Source: Rubritalea squalenifaciens DSM 18772 (GTDB taxonomy: Bacteria; Verrucomicrobiota; Verrucomicrobiia; Verrucomicrobiales; Akkermansiaceae). From it: a stretch of 64,000 nucleotides of DNA. The notes beneath the pieces are model-generated. The model saw only the letters and a list, made by a program, of their open reading frames with translations, made no database searches and was not told where the DNA came from. Positions 1 through 8,651 of this stretch are shown here, in pieces. The stretch is from NCBI RefSeq assembly GCF_900141815.1, contig NZ_FQYR01000005.1, forward strand, positions 310,001 to 374,000, read 5' to 3'. Each line of letters starts with the position of its first letter. The stretch's first letter is position 1. A program made the position numbers and the translations under genes.

Positions 1-1355
1 CCTAACACAGAAAATTCAAGCCAGGCTTCGCCGGGAAGTTTCATTTCGGCGTACAGGATCAGCCTGCCGGCAAGCGGGTCGGCTAGAATAACGCGCCAGA
101 AGTCGAGAGCGTCACCGGGTTTAAGTTGGGTTGGCGAGCGTCTGCCTCTACGGACACCGATTCCTCCCACGAGCTTGTCTAGGAAACCTCTGAGACTCCA
201 AGCCCAGTTCATGGATGGCCAGCCCCGTTTGCCGCCCAGTGACCACAGTGCATGGACCACGTCATCCTTGCTAGCTGTTAGTTTGCAGCTCTGCTGGTCC
301 GTGATCACACCATACTCCGGAACTTGGATGTTTTTGATCTGGCGAAGGGAGAGCCTGCCTGAGGACAGAGCGCCATACCAGGTAGAGGGGACTCGGTTTT
401 GAGCAATCAGTGAGAAAGCTCGATTGATGGCTTCATCGTAGTCGATCAGGTCGATAGGAAGGATAGATCGGATATTTTCTTCCTGACAGACTGTTTCCAT
501 GTGCAATGACCCCACCAAGGCTTTGGCCAGCTGGTAGTTGGTGGCCGTCATGATAGAGAGCCAGTAGGATGATAGCTTTGATGACAGGACGGGCACAGGG
601 ATGATGAGCCTTGTTAGGTGTCTATCACGCGCATACCGGCGGAGCATGTCCTCATAGGTGAGTACTTCCGGGCCGCCGATGTCGAAGGATTTGCCAATGC
701 AATTCTCGTTGTCCATGACTCCTGTCAGGTACTCGATAACATTGCGAATCGCGATCGGCTGACAGCGAGTACGTACCCACTTGGGAGTGATCATCACCGG
801 AAGCTTTTCTGCCAGGTCTCGAATGATCTCGAATGAGGCTGAACCCGAGCCGACAATGATGGACGCCCTCAGGGTAGTGAGGGGAGCATAGGCTGTACTC
901 AGGATGTCATGCACGCGTTTGCGGGACTCAAGGTGCTGGGAGAGCTTGCCCTCTTGCGGTAGCAACCCTGATAGATAGATGATCTGTTCACAATCCGTCT
1001 CGTCAATCCAGCGTGTGAAATGATCGGCACAGGTGCTTTCACGTTTATCAAAGCCTGGTCCCGTACCCATGGAGTGGATGAGGTAGTAGGCCGCATGAAT
1101 GTCCTTTGGACACTGGGGCTGCTCTTCGATTGGGCGTTGGAAATCGACTTCAATGATGGTGAGCCGATTTTCGAGCATTTCGGTGATCTCGTTAGGAAGC
1201 CGTTCCTTATTACGCACGGCAGCAACGATGTGATGGCCGGATGTGGCCAGGGCTGATATGAGGCGCATGCCTATATAGCCATTGGCACCTGTAATGAGAA
1301 TTTTTAAGGGTCTTTTCAGGTGCCGAATATGAGGGATAACATCAAATTCAGGCAT
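1..1355 (-). CDS. SDR-family NAD-dependent epimerase with C-terminal DUF2867 (partial)
   Basis: This minus-strand reading frame stays open to the left edge, so the C-terminus is missing; about 451 codons are visible. It encodes a Rossmann-fold oxidoreductase of the extended/atypical SDR type. Near the N-terminus is the dinucleotide-binding motif GANGYIG, followed by AAVRNKER, then YLIHSMG and YLSGLLP typical of NmrA/YbjT-like proteins. From about residue 330 the sequence (WSLGGKRGWPSMNWAW, then RRGRRSPTQLKPGDALDFWRV) matches the DUF2867 tail of this family. I chose the ATG at 1355 because it is the first in-frame ATG before the Rossmann motif; no clear Shine-Dalgarno sequence precedes it. The substrate is unknown. 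Family assignment is firm, function is not. Confidence 0.85.
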   Translation of the reverse strand, partial: MPEFDVIPHIRHLKRPLKILITGANGYIGMRLISALATSGHHIVAAVRNKERLPNEITEMLENRLTIIEVDFQRPIEEQPQCPKDIHAAYYLIHSMGTGPGFDKRESTCADHFTRWIDETDCEQIIYLSGLLPQEGKLSQHLESRKRVHDILSTAYAPLTTLRASIIVGSGSASFEIIRDLAEKLPVMITPKWVRTRCQPIAIRNVIEYLTGVMDNENCIGKSFDIGGPEVLTYEDMLRRYARDRHLTRLIIPVPVLSSKLSSYWLSIMTATNYQLAKALVGSLHMETVCQEENIRSILPIDLIDYDEAINRAFSLIAQNRVPSTWYGALSSGRLSLRQIKNIQVPEYGVITDQQSCKLTASKDDVVHALWSLGGKRGWPSMNWAWSLRGFLDKLVGGIGVRRGRRSPTQLKPGDALDFWRVILADPLAGRLILYAEMKLPGEAWLEFSVL

Positions 1356-1464
1356 TCTTCATTGAAACACATTAACGCACTGATAGACAAGAATATTTGT
1401 GCTACAGGAGGAAAAGAAATTTGGTCGGTTTTTGATAAAAATTTGAGCGAGCAAACGTATCTAT

Positions 1465-2277
1465 TTATTCGAGTATTTTTCTCGCGAGGGCTGTGGCTTT
1501 TTGGTTGAGCTCTGCATCGTTTTGAGTCGCTCGATTCCTTAATAAATCTAGCTTTTGATGACCAGACAGAGACAGGCCAGTAGGGGATGCCATGGTCAGC
1601 AAATTGTGCAGGTCATGGCGTTTGCCGAGGACTCTGCCGAGTTCACGTAGGCGTTCGATAGACTTGCCAGGCTGTTTGCTTTCCATTTCAGCGAGAATTT
1701 CTTTTTGATAGTAAAAATATTTTAGCCATTTGCGGCACTGGTGCCATTGTTTCATGGAGCCGCTTTTCAGCGCTTGAGTGAGTTTGTGGCGTAGCTTCTT
1801 ACGGGTCTGTTTGAGGCCTGGTCTGAGCAGCTGGATATCGTTCAGCAAATCACGGCATGATTGCCAGTGAGAGAGATTGCTCTGGATGAGTTCACGCGGG
1901 GATTCATCCAAGTTTGTCTGATGGGTGCAGGACTGTGTGAAAAACTGCTCTCTCAGTTCGTTCTCCCATTCTGCGGTGTTGTCTTGGCTGGTAGAATTCA
2001 AAAGTGAGCTGACGAGTTGGGATTGAACTGTGCTATCACGATTGGCCGCGAAATGATCGGCTAGTTGTTTCATCTCTTGGCAGGCCAGATGACAACGAGT
2101 CTCGCCAATGAGTGGCAGGGTGAGTAGCCAGGCGGCTCTGAGTTTTTTGGCGGTCAAGCGGATGGAGTGAGTCTCTTCCTCATCAAGTGGCAGTTTTGAG
2201 TGGAGTCGTTCCAGCCAGAAGTTCAATTCAGTCATGGCCCAGTCAGCCAAGTTCTCATGATGAAGGGGCAGAGCCAT
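1465..2277 (-). CDS. CHAD domain protein
   Basis: The protein of about 270 residues is rich in helix, histidine and basic residues. It shows the CHAD-type signature HSIRLTAKKLRAAW near residue 40, and a second cationic half with LRPGLKQTRKKLRHKL and WHQCRKWLKYFYYQ. CHAD domains are helical bundles that bind polyphosphate through conserved His/Arg/Lys, and some proteins carrying them localise to polyphosphate granules. The triphosphatase (CYTH) domain often fused to CHAD is absent. The frame extends upstream to a TTG at 2310, but the ATG at 2277 gives the more natural start. The gene is divergent from uvrA, with about 110 bp between them. A polyphosphate-related role is inferred from the family. 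Confidence 0.75.
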   Translation of the reverse strand: MALPLHHENLADWAMTELNFWLERLHSKLPLDEEETHSIRLTAKKLRAAWLLTLPLIGETRCHLACQEMKQLADHFAANRDSTVQSQLVSSLLNSTSQDNTAEWENELREQFFTQSCTHQTNLDESPRELIQSNLSHWQSCRDLLNDIQLLRPGLKQTRKKLRHKLTQALKSGSMKQWHQCRKWLKYFYYQKEILAEMESKQPGKSIERLRELGRVLGKRHDLHNLLTMASPTGLSLSGHQKLDLLRNRATQNDAELNQKATALARKILE

Positions 2278-2388
2278 AGAGCATATTAGTACAAATCTTG
2301 CCTGGAGCAAAAGATTCTGTCGTCTTGCTACGCCACTTTTTGTGTGGCGATTTTTGATTGGCTGTTAGGGGGGCTGAGATGCTAGTAG

Positions 2389-5238
2389 ATGGGAGTGGAC
2401 GCAATCAGGATAAGGGGTGCGAGGCAGCACAATCTGAAGAATGTGGATGTAGACATCCCCAGAAGGAAGCTTGTGGTCATCACAGGGCCCAGTGGTTGTG
2501 GTAAAAGTAGCCTCGCCTTTCACACCCTGTATGCGGAGGGGCAGCGTCGCTATGTCGAGAGCTTGAGCGCCTATGCGCGACAGTTTTTGGAGCAGCTGGA
2601 GAAACCCGATGTCGACCGTATTGAGGGATTGAGTCCGGCAATCGCTATCGAGCAGAAAGCCGGAGGGGTGAACCCGCGCTCTACGATTTCCACGGTGACG
2701 GAAATCTACGATTTTTTGCGGATCCTCTATGCCGCGGCAGGGGTGCCTCATGATCCTGAGACAGGTGAGAAACTGCAGAAGATGACTTCCTCAGATATTG
2801 TGGGGAGCCTGATGAAGCAGGCAGAGGGAACCAAGGTGATTTTGCTGGCACCAGTACCCATCGAGGAGGTTGGAGATGTTTCAAGATTGCTGGGTGATAT
2901 GCAGCGCCAGGGATTTGTCAGGATACGTGTGAATGGGGAGATCCTGGATGCGGAAGATGCTTTGTCCCAGTGGCCGGAATATGCCGAGAGTGTGGAAATC
3001 GTAATCGACCGTCTGGTGATTCGTGAGGGAGTTGAGAGCCGGATGGCGGATAGTGTGGAGACGGCTCTGCGCATCTGTGGCCAGGAGGCACGGGCTCTGG
3101 TGATGGGCAGGGAGGATGAGGATTGGCGGGATCTGCATTTCCTGACGAGTTACAGGAATCCGAGGACCGGTTTTGAAATCGGTGCGCTGACGCCGAAACA
3201 CTTTTCATTCAATTCTCATACCGGGGCGTGTGCCGTCTGTCATGGCTTGGGGACTGAGCTTTTCTGTGACAAGAATCTCTTGGTGCCGGACTGGAGCAAA
3301 AGTCTCAATCAAGGATGCCTGAAGATTTGGGGCGGTAGCAAAAAAAAGAAAGGATGGGTTGAGAGGCAGGTGGATGCTCTTGCGGAGTATTTCAAAGTCG
3401 ATAGAGATGCACCTTTCTCTGAACTGTCCCAAGAGTTTCACAAGGCCTTGTTTTACGGATTAGGAGAAGAGAAGGTGACTGTGCTCTGGGAGAGGGATGG
3501 TCAGGAAATTCCTTGGCAGAAAGAGTTTGAGGGGCTGTGTCGCAATGTGGAGCGTCTCTACCGCGAGACGACTAGCGATGGTGTAAAGAAAAGCATGGGT
3601 AAGTACATGACCTCTCGTGAGTGCAAAGTCTGCGGAGGAAGGCGCCTGAAGCCAGAAGTGCTGGCCGTGAAGCTCGATTCCCAAAGCGGGAGTCTGGGGA
3701 TTCAGGAGTTTTGTGCGCTGGCGGTAGAAGAGGCTGTGGAATGGATGGCTGGTGTTCTTTTGCCGGAAGATAAGCGCGAGGTCTGTGATGGTCTGGCCAA
3801 AGAAGTCCTGAAGCGTCTGAGTTTCCTGCAGGAGGTTGGATTGGGTTATCTGACACTGGACAGGCGAAGTGGCACTTTAAGCGGAGGAGAGGCTCAGCGC
3901 ATTCGTCTCGCCACGCAGATTGGTGCTGGTCTGGCAGGTGTCATCTATGTGCTGGATGAGCCGAGTATTGGACTTCACCAGGAAGACAATGCGAGGCTGA
4001 TCAAGGCCCTGAAGCATTTGAGGGATGTGGGGAACACTGTCGTAGTCGTGGAGCATGATGAGGAAACCATCCGGGAGGCGGACTGGTTGATCGATATGGG
4101 CCCTCATGCCGGTGAGCGTGGCGGGAGAATTCTCGCAGAGGGCACCCCTGAAGAGGTGATGCAGGTCTCTGAGAGTGCCACTGGTCGCTGGTTGAGTGGC
4201 GTGCATCACCCTGAGCAGAATAGCATGCAGCCCAATCCCAGAGATGGGGAGCTTGTCGTCAGAGGGGCCAGTGAGAATAATTTGCAGGGCATTGATGTGA
4301 TTTTCCCTCTGAAGCGCATGGTTTGTGTCACTGGTCCGAGTGGCAGCGGGAAATCGACCTTGGTTGATAGTATACTTCGGAGAGCATTGGCCCGGCATTT
4401 TACACATGCCAAAGCTGTGCCGGGTAAGCATGTGGCGATCGAGGGAATGGACCTCACTGAGAAAATGGTCGTCGTGGATCAGAGTCCACTGGGCAAAAGC
4501 CCCCGGAGCAACGCTGCCACTTACACCGGTGCTCTGGATATTATCAGAAACTTATTTGCGCAGCTGCCGCTTTCACGTCAACGAGGCTACAAGGCCGGTC
4601 GCTTCAGTTTCAATGTGCGTGGAGGCCGTTGTGAAAAGTGTCTCGGTGACGGCTCGATCAAAATCGACATGCATTTTCTCACGGACGCCTATGTGCGCTG
4701 CGATGCCTGCCACGGCAAGCGCTATAATCGTGAAACCCTGGAAGTAACTTATAAAGGGCGAAACATGGCAGATGTCTTGGAGATGACTGCTGAAGAGGCT
4801 CAGGAGTTTTTCTCAGCTGTCCCCAAGCTGGATGCCATACTAGTCGCTATGTGTGATGTCGGGCTGGGATATTTGCAACTCGGGCAGGCTGCCAATACCT
4901 TGAGTGGGGGAGAAGCGCAGAGAGTCAAACTCGCAGCCGAACTGGCCAAGCCGAGCCTGGGGAACACACTGTATCTTTTGGATGAGCCTACCACTGGTCT
5001 GCATTTCGAGGATGTTCTGGTCTTGCTCAGGGCACTCAGAAAATTGAGAGATGTGGGTAACTCCCTAGTCATTGTTGAGCATAACTTGGATGTGATTCGC
5101 GCTGCCGACTGGGTCATCGACCTGGGGCCAGGTGGAGGTAGGCACGGTGGTCAGCTAGTCGCCGAGGGGAGTCCTGAGCAGCTGGCAGGCATTGAGAAAT
5201 CAGCAACTGGACGCTGGCTCAGAGATATGTTGAAATGA
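2389..5238 (+). CDS. uvrA: Excinuclease ABC subunit A
   Basis: UvrA is the damage-recognition ATPase of nucleotide excision repair and acts with UvrB and UvrC. The 949-residue length is normal. Both ABC modules are complete: Walker A GPSGCGKS near residue 34, signature LSGGEAQRIRLATQIG near 497, Walker B YVLDEPSIGLH; then Walker A GPSGSGKS near 649, signature LSGGEAQRVKLAAEL near 838 and YLLDEPTTGLH. The second-half zinc finger is intact (CEKCLGDG ... CDACHGKRYNRETLEV). CxxC pairs also occur at GACAVCHGLG and CKVCGGRRL. Where many UvrA proteins have Cys/His after the first domain's FLRILYAAAGVPH, this one reads DPETGEKL, so that extra zinc site is probably absent. It appears to be transcribed alone. 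Confidence 0.97.
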   Translation: MGVDAIRIRGARQHNLKNVDVDIPRRKLVVITGPSGCGKSSLAFHTLYAEGQRRYVESLSAYARQFLEQLEKPDVDRIEGLSPAIAIEQKAGGVNPRSTISTVTEIYDFLRILYAAAGVPHDPETGEKLQKMTSSDIVGSLMKQAEGTKVILLAPVPIEEVGDVSRLLGDMQRQGFVRIRVNGEILDAEDALSQWPEYAESVEIVIDRLVIREGVESRMADSVETALRICGQEARALVMGREDEDWRDLHFLTSYRNPRTGFEIGALTPKHFSFNSHTGACAVCHGLGTELFCDKNLLVPDWSKSLNQGCLKIWGGSKKKKGWVERQVDALAEYFKVDRDAPFSELSQEFHKALFYGLGEEKVTVLWERDGQEIPWQKEFEGLCRNVERLYRETTSDGVKKSMGKYMTSRECKVCGGRRLKPEVLAVKLDSQSGSLGIQEFCALAVEEAVEWMAGVLLPEDKREVCDGLAKEVLKRLSFLQEVGLGYLTLDRRSGTLSGGEAQRIRLATQIGAGLAGVIYVLDEPSIGLHQEDNARLIKALKHLRDVGNTVVVVEHDEETIREADWLIDMGPHAGERGGRILAEGTPEEVMQVSESATGRWLSGVHHPEQNSMQPNPRDGELVVRGASENNLQGIDVIFPLKRMVCVTGPSGSGKSTLVDSILRRALARHFTHAKAVPGKHVAIEGMDLTEKMVVVDQSPLGKSPRSNAATYTGALDIIRNLFAQLPLSRQRGYKAGRFSFNVRGGRCEKCLGDGSIKIDMHFLTDAYVRCDACHGKRYNRETLEVTYKGRNMADVLEMTAEEAQEFFSAVPKLDAILVAMCDVGLGYLQLGQAANTLSGGEAQRVKLAAELAKPSLGNTLYLLDEPTTGLHFEDVLVLLRALRKLRDVGNSLVIVEHNLDVIRAADWVIDLGPGGGRHGGQLVAEGSPEQLAGIEKSATGRWLRDMLK

Positions 5239-5272
5239 GTAGGTTGCATTTTCCCGAGATGCATCCATGATG

Positions 5273-5340
5273 TTTTCATGAGTATTTTTTCATGGTTATC
5301 CCATTCTGGTGGAAGACTTCATGGAAAATTTTTCATGAGT
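5273..5340. repeat. TTTTCATG repeat cluster upstream of the sigma-factor gene
   Basis: The 130-bp gap between uvrA and the sigma gene holds two exact copies of TTTTCATGAGT (5273-5283 and 5330-5340), a third related copy (TTTTTTCATGGT, about 5286-5297), and an inverted copy (CTTCATGGAAAA). The inverted copy and the last direct copy form a near-perfect 20-bp palindrome at 5319-5338 with one mismatched pair. An AT-rich repeat array about 30-100 bp before an ECF sigma start could be an operator or a sigma-specific promoter. That role is inferred. Confidence 0.5.
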
Positions 5341-5370
5341 TAAACAAAAACTCCCCAACATGCCGCTCAT

Positions 5371-5970
5371 ATGAGTGAGAACGAACCGTTTATGACTAGC
5401 GCGACAGCGACAGCCCAGAATACAGCAAATGAGCTGTCCTGGGGAGCCTGGCTTACTGAGCATGGCTCCAAGTTGCTGCTGTTTGCTCGTCAGCAGACGC
5501 GTTCGCTCGCAGATGCGGAGGACGTGCTCCAAGACTCGCTTGTGAAACTGGCCGGTAAAGTAGCTGATGGCACTTTCGACGGCGGGCAGGCAGCCTGGCT
5601 TCCTTATCTCTATACCACCATCCGCCGTTGTGCGATTGACCTAGGACGGAAAGACGACAGGCGATCCAAACGTGAGGAAAAGGTGGAGATCGAAAAGCAC
5701 CGGGAAACCGGTGGAAAAACAGACCCCTGGTTCGAGAGTGACGCAGCAGATGATGAAATGCGCGGTTACCTTGAGATGGGTCTCAAAGAATTACCTCAGA
5801 AATTTGCAGAAGTGATCGTGATGAAAGTTTGGGGCGACAGGACATTCGCTGAAATCGGCGAAGCCCTTGACATTTCTCAGAACACAGCAGCATCAAGATA
5901 CAGATATGGTCTGGAGGCATTGCGTAAGCATTTGGCCGGTGCCCGCAGATCAGGAGACATTTCCATATAA
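5371..5970 (+). CDS. ECF-type RNA polymerase sigma factor
   Basis: The 199-residue protein has the two-domain layout of group 4 (ECF) sigma-70 factors. Sigma region 2 lies around residues 45-95 (LADAEDVLQDSLVKLA, then YLYTTIRRCAIDLGRK). Region 4 is near the C-terminus (ELPQKFAEVIVMKVWGDRTFAEIGEALDISQNTAASRYRYGLEALRKHL), with a recognisable helix-turn-helix. It would direct RNA polymerase to a dedicated promoter set in response to an envelope or other extracytoplasmic signal. It is followed after 13 bp by a membrane protein that is probably its anti-sigma factor, and then by a periplasmic PDZ protein. The repeat cluster upstream may be its autoregulatory region. Confidence 0.9.
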   Translation: MSENEPFMTSATATAQNTANELSWGAWLTEHGSKLLLFARQQTRSLADAEDVLQDSLVKLAGKVADGTFDGGQAAWLPYLYTTIRRCAIDLGRKDDRRSKREEKVEIEKHRETGGKTDPWFESDAADDEMRGYLEMGLKELPQKFAEVIVMKVWGDRTFAEIGEALDISQNTAASRYRYGLEALRKHLAGARRSGDISI

Positions 5971-5983
5971 GAAAGGCAATACC

Positions 5984-6544
5984 GTGAATAACGACACAAT
6001 GGACAACGAACTACGTGATCTGGAGAACCAGCTAGGCAGGTTATCCCCGATGGCAATGCCAGAGGACATGTTGGCTCGCATGGAGCAAGCTATGGATCGC
6101 TGGCGTGAGCATACTCCTGTGGAGGAAAAAATCGTGCAGTTCCAGAGTCAGAGCGCAGATCAGAAATCCAGTAAGTTTTACATCTGGGCGTCTGCAGCAG
6201 CTATCGCTCTGATTGGTGCCGTAAGTACTGTGCTAATGGCTCCTGATAATGCGAACCCTGGGGCTTCTGCCGTGGCGCAGAATACCGCTGGTGAGGTAGA
6301 GCAAAGTGTTACTCCGCTTAGCCAACAAGCAAACATTGTACCGGTAGCGAATACGCCTCAGTTTGACACCAAGATTACGGATGAGCCGAGCTATTCGATC
6401 ACCTATGATGCGGAAGGTAGGCCTCACAGACTCGTTAAAGTACGCTTCGAAGATGAAATTACTCTCTATGATGACAAGGGTCGTCCTGTGAAGGTGAAGA
6501 AGCCTCGTATAGAGTACTATCTTGTTCCGGTTCAGGTTCGATAA
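5984..6544 (+). CDS. Putative membrane anti-sigma factor
   Basis: The 186-residue protein has a soluble N-terminal part with a short helical region (NELRDLENQLGRLSPM, MPEDMLARMEQAMDRWREH), one transmembrane helix around residues 64-85 (FYIWASAAAIALIGAVSTVLM), and an extracytoplasmic tail ending in a charged beta-rich stretch. That topology, directly after an ECF sigma gene, is typical of single-pass anti-sigma factors. I see no HxxxCxxC zinc anti-sigma motif, so assignment rests on context. The frame is open further upstream, overlapping the sigma gene. I chose the GTG at 5984 because GAAAGG lies 7 bases before it; the ATG at 5999 is the alternative. Confidence 0.7.
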   Translation: MNNDTMDNELRDLENQLGRLSPMAMPEDMLARMEQAMDRWREHTPVEEKIVQFQSQSADQKSSKFYIWASAAAIALIGAVSTVLMAPDNANPGASAVAQNTAGEVEQSVTPLSQQANIVPVANTPQFDTKITDEPSYSITYDAEGRPHRLVKVRFEDEITLYDDKGRPVKVKKPRIEYYLVPVQVR

Positions 6545-6675
6545 GCTTTTCTACTTATTAGAGTTGCGATTTTATTTTCTGTGAAAAAATAGACAAAGTA
6601 AATACTCTAACACGCTATGTGTATGAAGTCTGAAAGATATGTAAATGGCTTCGCTAAGTTTAAGTTAATAGTTGT

Positions 6676-7656
6676 ATGAAACAAATACTCACACTTACAG
6701 GAATGACAGGACTGGCGCTGTCTTCATCGCTGTTTGCGATTGAAAGGCCTACTCCTGTGGAAGCCCCCAAAGAGAGTGGGGTTCAAGTTGAAGCGCCTGG
6801 TCAGAAAGAGGCTATTGAAATGCCTAAGGCCAAGGAGCAGCAGGCTGCTGCCTGGCTAGGTATCGCCGGTAGTCCGGTTTCTGAGACACTTGCGTCCCAT
6901 ATTGGCACCAAACTCGGTGTTGGCATTACGCTGGATATCGTATCCCCTGAGAGTCCTGCGGCTAAAGCGGGTCTGAAAGCACATGATGTGATTACCAAGT
7001 TGGGTGGTGATGAGATCAAGGGCATGGATGATCTTCGCGCTGCTATCGCCAAGCATAAAGCTGGCGAAGAGGTGGATGTGGATATTATCAGTGGCGGCAA
7101 GGTGAATCAGGTCAAGGTGACTCTTGGCGAAAGGCCAGCCAATCTACCGATGATACAGCCAAGAGCTGGTTTCGGAGCGCCTAGGGGCCGTTTTATTGAT
7201 CCTAATAATTTGCCTCAAGGAATGTTCCAAGGTCTGGAGGATGCTGAGGCCAAGAGGCTGCAAGATTTGATGCGTAATCAAATGCAGCAGATGCGCCAGC
7301 AAATGCAGATGCTAGAGCTCGATGTGCAGCCCGGTCAACAAGGGGCTGACGTGAAGCGCTTCCATCTGAACCTGCAAGATCTCATGAAGAATGGTAATGC
7401 CAAGTTTGGAGGGTCTATCACCATGGCTGATGAGCAAGGTAGTGTATCTCTCAAAATGACTGATGACGGCAAGGAAGTCGAAGTGAAGGACAAAAATGGC
7501 AAGCTACTCTATGCCGGCCCTTACGAGACTGATATCGATAAAGAAGCCGTGCCTGATGAGATTCGCGAACGCATCGACCGTCTTGGCGTGGAGAATAACT
7601 TCAAGGGAGGTCTTCGTATGCGTCTGAATGGCAAAGAGCTTTTCGAAGACGAGTAA
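6676..7656 (+). CDS. Secreted PDZ-domain protein
   Basis: The 326-residue protein starts with a clear Sec signal peptide (MKQILTLTGMTGLALSSSLFA). After a low-complexity linker comes one PDZ domain at about residues 55-155: WLGIAGSPVSETLASHIG, then LDIVSPESPAAKAGLKAHDVI, then GMDDLRAAIAKHKAGEEVDVDI. This resembles the PDZ modules of HtrA-type proteases, but no protease domain is present. A glutamine/methionine-rich helix follows (RLQDLMRNQMQQMRQQMQ), then a beta-rich C-terminal part. It may bind C-termini of envelope proteins. Its position after the sigma/anti-sigma pair suggests a role in, or regulation by, that envelope response. The exact function is unknown. Confidence 0.75.
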   Translation: MKQILTLTGMTGLALSSSLFAIERPTPVEAPKESGVQVEAPGQKEAIEMPKAKEQQAAAWLGIAGSPVSETLASHIGTKLGVGITLDIVSPESPAAKAGLKAHDVITKLGGDEIKGMDDLRAAIAKHKAGEEVDVDIISGGKVNQVKVTLGERPANLPMIQPRAGFGAPRGRFIDPNNLPQGMFQGLEDAEAKRLQDLMRNQMQQMRQQMQMLELDVQPGQQGADVKRFHLNLQDLMKNGNAKFGGSITMADEQGSVSLKMTDDGKEVEVKDKNGKLLYAGPYETDIDKEAVPDEIRERIDRLGVENNFKGGLRMRLNGKELFEDE

Positions 7657-7685
7657 TTTCTCTTCCTTTGGTTTGTGTATAAAAA

Positions 7686-7717
7686 ATCCTCGATCTGGTA
7701 GATCGAGGATTTTTTTT
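7686..7717. terminator. Bidirectional rho-independent terminator
   Basis: A perfect 11-bp stem (ATCCTCGATCT / AGATCGAGGAT) closes a GGT loop, with an A-run before it and a T-run after it. It can end transcription of both convergent neighbours, the PDZ gene and the DUF4261 gene. Confidence 0.9.
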
Positions 7718-7721
7718 GATC

Positions 7722-8624
7722 TTATTGAGCGGAGATAACGATGACTTTCTGCTTACGCCCGATGTTGGAGTCACCCAGTTTGGTCGGATAGCTGCCGTCC
7801 TCAGGAGTGGTTACTTCCTCATTCTCCTGAATGGTTTGGTTGTTGCGCACCACCTGGAGGCTGAGTGCGCTGAGAATGCTGTATGCCTTGGTGCGGTCAA
7901 GTTGGGAGTTTTGGATCTCCATCTCACGGAAACCAAGGACCCTGAGACCATCGGTATAGGCACTGACAGTACCGTCTTTGTGCTTTTCCAAGAGAATGCC
8001 GACCCAGAGATCCGCAGGAATGTTCTTATTGTCGGCACGGAGCTCCTGTTTTGATAATTTGATAAAGGTTTCCGGGCTATGGACAATGGAGGCATCCCCC
8101 CAATAGATGCCCAGTGGATGATGCGTTTCCGCCAGCGCTGAGATGGCTTTACTCAGAGCGAGTGAAGTCATCCATTTTTTGGGATAAATGCTGGTGCAAG
8201 TCACCGTGTAGTGGGCCTGCTGCTGGAGAAGCTCTTTTTCTGCATCAGGCCAGTGTAGGGAATTGTTGCTGGCGTACTGAAGGTCTGGCGCTGGGATGGA
8301 GTACTCGGCGAGAGCGGCTACGAAGCGCGCCTTACCAATCGTGAAGCTTAAGGTGCCCTTCTGGGGATCTTGCTTGTATCGGACGATCTCGGACTCGTCC
8401 TTGAGCTGAAACCAGCGCATCAGAGCGGCCTTGATATTGGCGTCCTTCGCCATCTCTTTGTCTTTGAGGCAGAGAAAGGCGAAGTGGGTGGTTTGCTTAG
8501 GTGCCAGAGGAACAAGTCCTTCAGGGATGTCGCTCTTGGTAGGAGGAGCGGCAGCTTTTTCCTCTGCTGAGAGGAATGCGACCGAGCTTAGGAGTAGAGT
8601 AGCGGTAAGATGGGATAATTTCAT
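7722..8624 (-). CDS. Secreted DUF4261 protein
   Basis: The protein of about 300 residues begins with a signal peptide (MKLSHLTATLLLSSVAFLSAEE). The rest follows the pattern of DUF4261: YSIPAPDLQYASNNSLHWPDAEKEL, AHYTVTCT, then a central HHPLGIYWGDASIVHSPETF and LWVGILLEKHKDGTVSAYTDGLRVLGFREMEI. This family is widespread in bacteria but has no known activity and usually lacks a signal peptide. The frame is open to an ATG at 8651 that directly abuts the stop codon of the upstream gene; I prefer 8624 because it gives a canonical signal sequence. It is co-oriented with, and touches, the VC0807-family gene, so the two are almost certainly co-transcribed. Confidence 0.75.
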   Translation of the reverse strand: MKLSHLTATLLLSSVAFLSAEEKAAAPPTKSDIPEGLVPLAPKQTTHFAFLCLKDKEMAKDANIKAALMRWFQLKDESEIVRYKQDPQKGTLSFTIGKARFVAALAEYSIPAPDLQYASNNSLHWPDAEKELLQQQAHYTVTCTSIYPKKWMTSLALSKAISALAETHHPLGIYWGDASIVHSPETFIKLSKQELRADNKNIPADLWVGILLEKHKDGTVSAYTDGLRVLGFREMEIQNSQLDRTKAYSILSALSLQVVRNNQTIQENEEVTTPEDGSYPTKLGDSNIGRKQKVIVISAQ

Positions 8625-8651
8625 AGGAATCCAAGTGTGTCTGCTGACCAT

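Noticed and set aside
1320-1508. Short plus-strand open frame
   Set aside because: It overlaps the start of the SDR gene and the end of the CHAD gene, both better supported on the minus strand.
5867-5983. Upstream extension of the anti-sigma frame
   Set aside because: It overlaps the conserved region 4 of the sigma factor in another frame; the GTG at 5984 has a ribosome site.
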